From: Plantago elongata
Taxonomy: Eukaryota > Streptophyta > Magnoliopsida > Lamiales > Plantaginaceae
DNA length: 64,000 nucleotides
Assembly (NCBI GenBank): GCA_036897095.1
Contig: JAYMSP010000149.1
Location: 1 to 64,000, forward strand
Direction of reading: 5' to 3'
Shown: positions 60,701 through 64,000 of the stretch, in pieces
Layout: each line of letters opens with the position of its first letter
How positions within the stretch are numbered: position 1 is the first letter of the stretch
Program-made: the position numbers and the translations under genes
The notes under the pieces: generated by a model
What the model saw: the letters and a program-made list of their open reading frames with translations, nothing else
Told to the model about the DNA's origin: nothing
Database searches by the model: none

Positions 60701-63458
60701 GTTGACCCCAAACAAACTCCTGAAGTTTCACTACGCATAACAATTATGCACTAACCAACAAAATCATTTATGACATGCATTAAAGACCAATGTATAATCC
60801 TTAAACGCTTTACAGGATATATCTTTCTGTTTAGGAAAACAATATAGACTCCCTTGATTGCCAAGCCTACATGCATGATAGCAAGAGCCAAGATGTATGA
60901 TGTTGTTTTTCAATAGAAAAAAGTACAAATTTGGATAGAGATCAAACTTATGGGGCAATACACATTATCACTTAAAATCAGAAAAGACATAAATTTCAAC
61001 CTGTGAAGATTGCCAAAGCAACTATTTGCTAATGTGATCACAAGAATTAGTGATGAAGAATTAAAATCACCATTTCCTGAGATTTGTCTAGATAATTTCA
61101 ATCAAACCGTGAAGCAGAGCAATAGAGAGGAGTAGAAGTTAGATGGATAGTAAAATGAAGGTGGGAAAATATACCTCTCAACACTAAAAAGGATTTTGAA
61201 CATTTTGAGAACCAAATCTTCACCAGTGTCCAGCATTAGCAAACAAAACTTCAGTCTGGCCACCATCTTTAGTAATTCAACCCTCCTCAGAAAATATGGA
61301 CTGTTGACAGCACCAAGTTCGGAAAACATTCTCAAAAATAGTCCAAATATATCCTGCACAGACATAGAATTTACTGAACATGTGCAACCATAGAAAAGGT
61401 GTACAGTTCACTAAAGGTGGGTAATCGAGCAAATGAGTATTCATATGGACACCAGAACATTTACCCTTATTATAGTTTTGCTAAAGTCAGGATTTGGCGC
61501 CAGTACTCTTATAATTTCACTCATACAGATGCTGACCAGAAGACTAACATCCTTATCTTCATTGTGGAGCAGGCCATGCCTAATGAGAGAGTCACTCAGT
61601 GGCTTGACTGCTGATTTTAGTAAGTCTGACTGTTTTAATTCTGGCAAAGCGCTTGTAGATTGCTGCAAAGAGATATCACAGGTGAGCCAATACCACTCCA
61701 GGAAATCAAAACTATGGGAGACAACACAGAGACTAATACGTGCAGATAACTTACATTGCCATTTTCACAAAACAATCTTGACATGCTTACATCTATTACT
61801 GTTTGGTAGCAGGTTTCCCATGGGTGGATTTGATGCCACAACCGTGGCCACAGGGAGATTTAAATAGTAAATTTAATGAAATGATTTTAGAAAATTCAGA
61901 AGAGACACAACAATAGCATCATTTGAAACCTACAAACCTATTAATCTCCCAGTGTTTCTAACATCTTCTTACTTTATTGTTTTTTATAAACCAAAATATA
62001 CATAAACACTATCCAGTCGGGCTGTGATCGCACTGATGGGAGTTGAAAACTCATGCTAAAGCTGATAAGTTACTTCATGTGTCACCCTTACAGCATATGA
62101 CCACATTTCCGGAAGTTACTTTATATCATCCTCACATTGTATAAAATAATTAAACAAAGAAGATGGGAAATAATAGTTAAGGAATTGTGATGATATCTTT
62201 AACTTCTAAGTTCTAACACATTTGTACTGATCTCACAAAGACTAAGCTGAGGAAGGAGGGAGAGGGCATGTGTAAATAAGAAAGGGAGTGCAGCAAATGC
62301 AAAAACCAAATCGACCAGATGTTTTTTCGACCTCATCATATACAAGCAGAAATAACATATTTAGTTCACTCAGTCGCATCTAGATGTCAGAGCATCACTC
62401 ATTCTTTACCACAGAGGTCTCCCCTGTGCAAACTCCAGAAACGGAACCATAATCCAGAACACGAGCGTAAGTTTCAATCGACTGAGTTCAGCCACATGTG
62501 ACCTTAAGGCACCTTGACTTAAAACCGAGCTCAACTGCATAGCATGTGCACAGTACAACTAGCTTGATGCAAGTACCAGGGTATATAACATGAACTCTAG
62601 TCACTGATGGTTACAAGTGCCCAGTATGCCACATCTGTCAAATCTTTTCAATGATTATCCTTTTCCGCGCACCTAGACCATGAATGTTGAATACGACCGG
62701 CACAATAGAAAATGATAGTATATACGAAATCCTACATATGAAGCTTATACAAGGACCAAAAACTTAAAGCGAGGCACTACGGACTAGCATAGTATCATTC
62801 AACGCATCATCTAACTTCTTCTCTAAACATTTTTGCTACTGAATCATTATCTAAGTCCTCAGATAAGGCAAACAAAACAACGAAATCCAGAAACATGATA
62901 TATGAAGCTTGTACAGAAAGCTCAAGACCAGAAACTTAAAGTGATCACTACAGACTAGCATAGTATCATTCAACACATCATCTACCTTCTTCTCTAAACA
63001 GTTTTGCTACCTAATCATTATCTCAGTCCTCAAATAAGGCAAACAAAACAATGAAATCCAGAAACATGACATATGAAGCTTGTACAGAAAGCATAAAACA
63101 AAAAACTTAAAGCGATCACTAGAGACTAGCAAAGTATCATTCAACACATCATCTACCTTCTTCTCTAAACATTTTCGCTACTTAATCATCTCATCAGTCC
63201 TCAGATAAGGCAAAATAAAAACAAAATCACAGTAAAACGAAATCGACAAGTGCAATCACATCTCAGTACTGTAAAATTAAATAACGAGGCAAAAAACCTA
63301 GTAATATACACCAATTTTCCAGAAACAAATCTGGTGAGTTGTACCTTGAGCAGCTTGATGAGAGTGTCCTTGGTTGGGCACTTCTTCGAAGCGGCAAGTT
63401 GTTTGCCGACTCGGACTATCAGTTGCTTCGCGTCCTTCTCCTTCTCCGATTCAGCCAT
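42794..63458 (-). CDS. PDS5: Sister chromatid cohesion protein PDS5 with C-terminal Tudor domain
   Basis: PDS5 binds the cohesin ring and controls its loading, release and cohesion. 31 minus-strand exons: 63345-63458, 61465-61662, 61175-61353, 60376-60538, 59469-59684, 59121-59337, 58862-59007, 58611-58774, 58383-58529, 58256-58304, 56546-56734, 54677-54856, 54414-54556, 53338-53464, 52219-52368, 52027-52092, 51608-51744, 51017-51134, 49308-49442, 49026-49216, 48753-48891, 48506-48643, 48347-48424, 47778-48245, 47617-47684, 47486-47537, 46634-46693, 45043-45071, 44051-44163, 43230-43306, 42794-42832. Phases all agree: 1429 residues, the long PDS5A/B class. Residues 1 to about 1128 are HEAT-like helices (for example [31 protein letters not shown]). 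About 1129-1284 is a Ser-rich disordered linker. Residues 1285-1344 are the Tudor domain ([14 protein letters not shown], then YHSG, then HKITYDSG). The tail is basic. The last four small exons are least certain. One intron is GC-AG. Confidence 0.93.
44697..44905. mobile_element. Probable diverged Stowaway-like MITE in a PDS5 intron
   Basis: The ends CTGCCTACGTCCTACTTCAA plus AGTCC, and GGACTTTGTAGCAG in inverted orientation, are both flanked by TA. The match is weaker than for the other Stowaways. A second internal GGGACTTTGTA near 44845 complicates the right boundary. Confidence 0.4.
45445..46364. mobile_element. hAT-like non-autonomous DNA transposon in a PDS5 intron
   Basis: The left end CAGGGGTCCCAAGCCCAATT plus TTAGGGGCCC is an imperfect inverted copy of the right end, which reads in reverse CAGGGCCGTCTTCGAGTTTT plus AAGGGGCCCTG. 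CAGGG termini with a following GGGGCCC block are typical of plant hAT elements. Flanking 8-mers (TCACCATT and CGCACATT) match at six of eight positions. The roughly 920-bp body has no transposase ORF and includes one GC-rich patch near 45820-45880. Confidence 0.65.
47035..47300 (+). mobile_element. Possible dimeric SINE-like element in a PDS5 intron
   Basis: Two related units lie in tandem, about 47035-47170 and 47190-47300. Unit 1 runs GTTCGACTTAGTTGTAAGGC, GGTTGGGGGTTTTGAGTCAC, CATGGG, GGAACTATTGGTTCTCC, GTTGCAT. Unit 2 runs GTTCACTTGATAAGACAATC, GGTGGAGGGCTTCTGTCGCC, CATGAGG, GGAACCATTGTTGATCCTCC, CTTGTAT. The order resembles tRNA-type A and B boxes. No poly-A tail or target duplication was recognised. 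Confidence 0.45.
48425..48505 (-). other. GC-AG intron of PDS5, 81 nt, in frame
   Basis: On the minus strand AAAGAG|GCAAGT opens and CTCGACAG|GCTAAT closes the intron, the classic strong context of a GC donor. It is 27 codons long with no stop, so retention would insert 27 residues just before the [11 protein letters not shown] segment. Confidence 0.75.
50050..50740 (+). mobile_element. LINE fragment with zf-RVT-like region in a PDS5 intron
   Basis: The plus strand reads [10 protein letters not shown], then [20 protein letters not shown], then [12 protein letters not shown] further frame has HYVTEG, then ISDHLFL. This is the usual region after the reverse transcriptase of plant L1-type LINEs, where intact copies have FPWKSIW..VPP.VAFF.W and a later SVDHLLLHC. 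Only this 3-prime part is present, it lacks one continuous frame and it carries an A/G-rich interruption. It is a dead, truncated copy. Confidence 0.65.
53052..53181 (-). mobile_element. tRNA-derived SINE with perfect 14-bp target-site duplications
   Basis: ACTTATGTGACTAA occurs at 53052-53065 and 53168-53181. Between them, read on the minus strand, is a tRNA-like head, with A-box-like TGCAGCTCTGTTGGTAAACC and B-box-like GGGTTCGAGTCC. It is followed by CCCTTAGCC and a poly-A tail of about 22. This is a complete short retroposon of about 100 bp. It sits in PDS5 intron 14 in the same orientation as the gene. The undamaged duplication and tail suggest a fairly recent insertion. Confidence 0.88.
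53830..54345 (+). mobile_element. Ty3/gypsy pol fossil in a PDS5 intron
   Basis: The plus strand has a [10 protein letters not shown], then SMPAT segment and later a [10 protein letters not shown]-like segment. Both are landmarks of Ty3/gypsy reverse transcriptase and the following region. No LTRs were seen nearby. It is a short, clearly broken and old fragment. Confidence 0.6.
55628..55860. mobile_element. Stowaway-type MITE, diverged, in a PDS5 intron
   Basis: The right end reads in reverse CTTCCTCCGTCCTGGAATGA plus GGTT. The left end is AGTCCTTCACCGGAACAAGG plus TTACC. TA flanks both ends. The 233-bp element has no ORF. Confidence 0.65.
57047..57293. mobile_element. Stowaway-type MITE in a PDS5 intron
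   Basis: CTCCATCCATTCCTCCAAAA on the left and TTTTCAGAGGGAACAGATGG plus AG on the right are inverted copies. Both are flanked by TA (57045-57046, 57294-57295). It is 247 bp long and non-coding. Confidence 0.88.
62727..63225. repeat. 171-bp tandem repeat, about 2.9 copies, in PDS5 intron 1
   Basis: The marker TAGCA(T/A)AGTATCATTCAAC starts at 62785, 62956 and 63127, exactly 171 bp apart. TATGAAGCTT recurs near 62737, 62901 and 63072. The other shared words are ATCATCTA(A/C)CTTCTTCTC and AAACTTAAAG. Copies 2 and 3 are closest. No ORF runs through the units. Confidence 0.9.
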
Positions 63459-63551
63459 TTTTTTGGGTGAGGTTTCACTGTGTGTAGGTAGGTTGTGAGA
63501 GAGAAGGTGGAGAATGTGTGGGTTTTCGTTTGTGAGCGGAAAAGAGATTTA

Positions 63552-63559
63552 TTCCCGCC
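63552..63559 (-). promoter_or_regulatory. E2F-type element upstream of PDS5
   Basis: TTCCCGCC lies 94 bp upstream of the PDS5 ATG, and a second GGCGGG core lies at 63585-63590 in the other orientation. E2F/DP sites of the form TTTCCCGCC drive G1/S genes in plants, which suits a cohesin factor. Binding is inferred. Confidence 0.55.
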
Positions 63560-63590
63560 TGTGTAGTGCGAACAGTGTGTCAGAGGCGGG

Positions 63591-64000
63591 TACTTGAAAA
63601 TGTGACTAGGGGTAGATTAGGTAATCACGGCAACCTGCAGTATTTTCTTCCTTCTCTAATACATGGTAGATGACTATAATGAGGCTAAATGAATTCATTA
63701 GATACTGACCATTTTGTTAAAAGAAAATTATCGTTGGTATCGATTGAAATGTATATGGTCTCCATATTAGTATTCTTTTTCCATATTGCAAAAGAATATG
63801 ATTTCATTAATAATATAAATATTATTAATTAAAAATATAGATGACTGTCGAGAATTATAAATCGACTCAAGATAAATTATCAATAATCCGTCTCTTATGG
63901 GTGTGAATGGAAAAAAGAAACACAGTTTCACACTTTTCATGTGTCGGTGAATGTTGATTGAAGATGCCATCAGTTAGTAGTATCAACATAATCAATCATA
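63591..64000. other. PDS5 upstream flank
   Basis: AT-rich, no gene recognised before the window edge. Confidence 0.5.

Overview
This window is nuclear DNA from a flowering plant, a eudicot and probably an asterid. The signs are multi-exon genes with GT-AG introns, plastid-targeted photosynthesis proteins, AT-rich intergenic DNA, Stowaway-type MITEs and fossil copia and gypsy elements. The species cannot be fixed from sequence alone. I found no operons, CRISPR arrays or prokaryotic signals.

Layout: 1-8.7 kb is gene-free and repeat-rich. It holds a TA microsatellite, a pyrimidine-rich minisatellite, a broken Ty1/copia element bounded by two related LTRs, and several inverted-repeat elements. 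At 9.0-10.4 kb lie two tandem remnants of an F-box-family gene. PsbS (10857-12240, minus) and chlorophyllide a oxygenase CAO (14405-17993, plus) follow head to head. PsbS drives energy-dependent quenching and CAO makes chlorophyll b, so two light-harvesting genes are neighbours here. A small double zinc-ribbon gene lies at 20152-20472 (minus). From 20.6 to 26 kb there is AT-rich DNA with tandem repeats and a decayed 14-3-3 gene fragment. An F-box gene resembling Arabidopsis FBP7 (26436-30806, minus, 11 exons) is divergent from a two-exon zinc-binding gene resembling At4g08330 (32737-35460, plus). A two-exon gene with an OCTOPUS/DUF740-like N-terminal Cys/His motif follows (39658-40909, minus).

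The right third (42794-63458, minus) is one very long gene for the cohesin cofactor PDS5. I could join 31 exons with matching phases into a 1429-residue protein ending in a Tudor domain and a basic tail. Its introns hold a SINE with perfect target-site duplications, a SINE-like dimer, a LINE fragment, a gypsy fossil, MITEs, a hAT-like element and a 171-bp tandem repeat. Its promoter has an E2F-type site, as expected for an S-phase gene.

Exon coordinates were worked out by hand from splice signals, phase continuity and remembered homologues. I saw no previously undescribed biological system. The most notable points are the CAO-PsbS pairing, an in-frame GC-AG intron in PDS5, the transposon load of PDS5 and several inverted-repeat elements.
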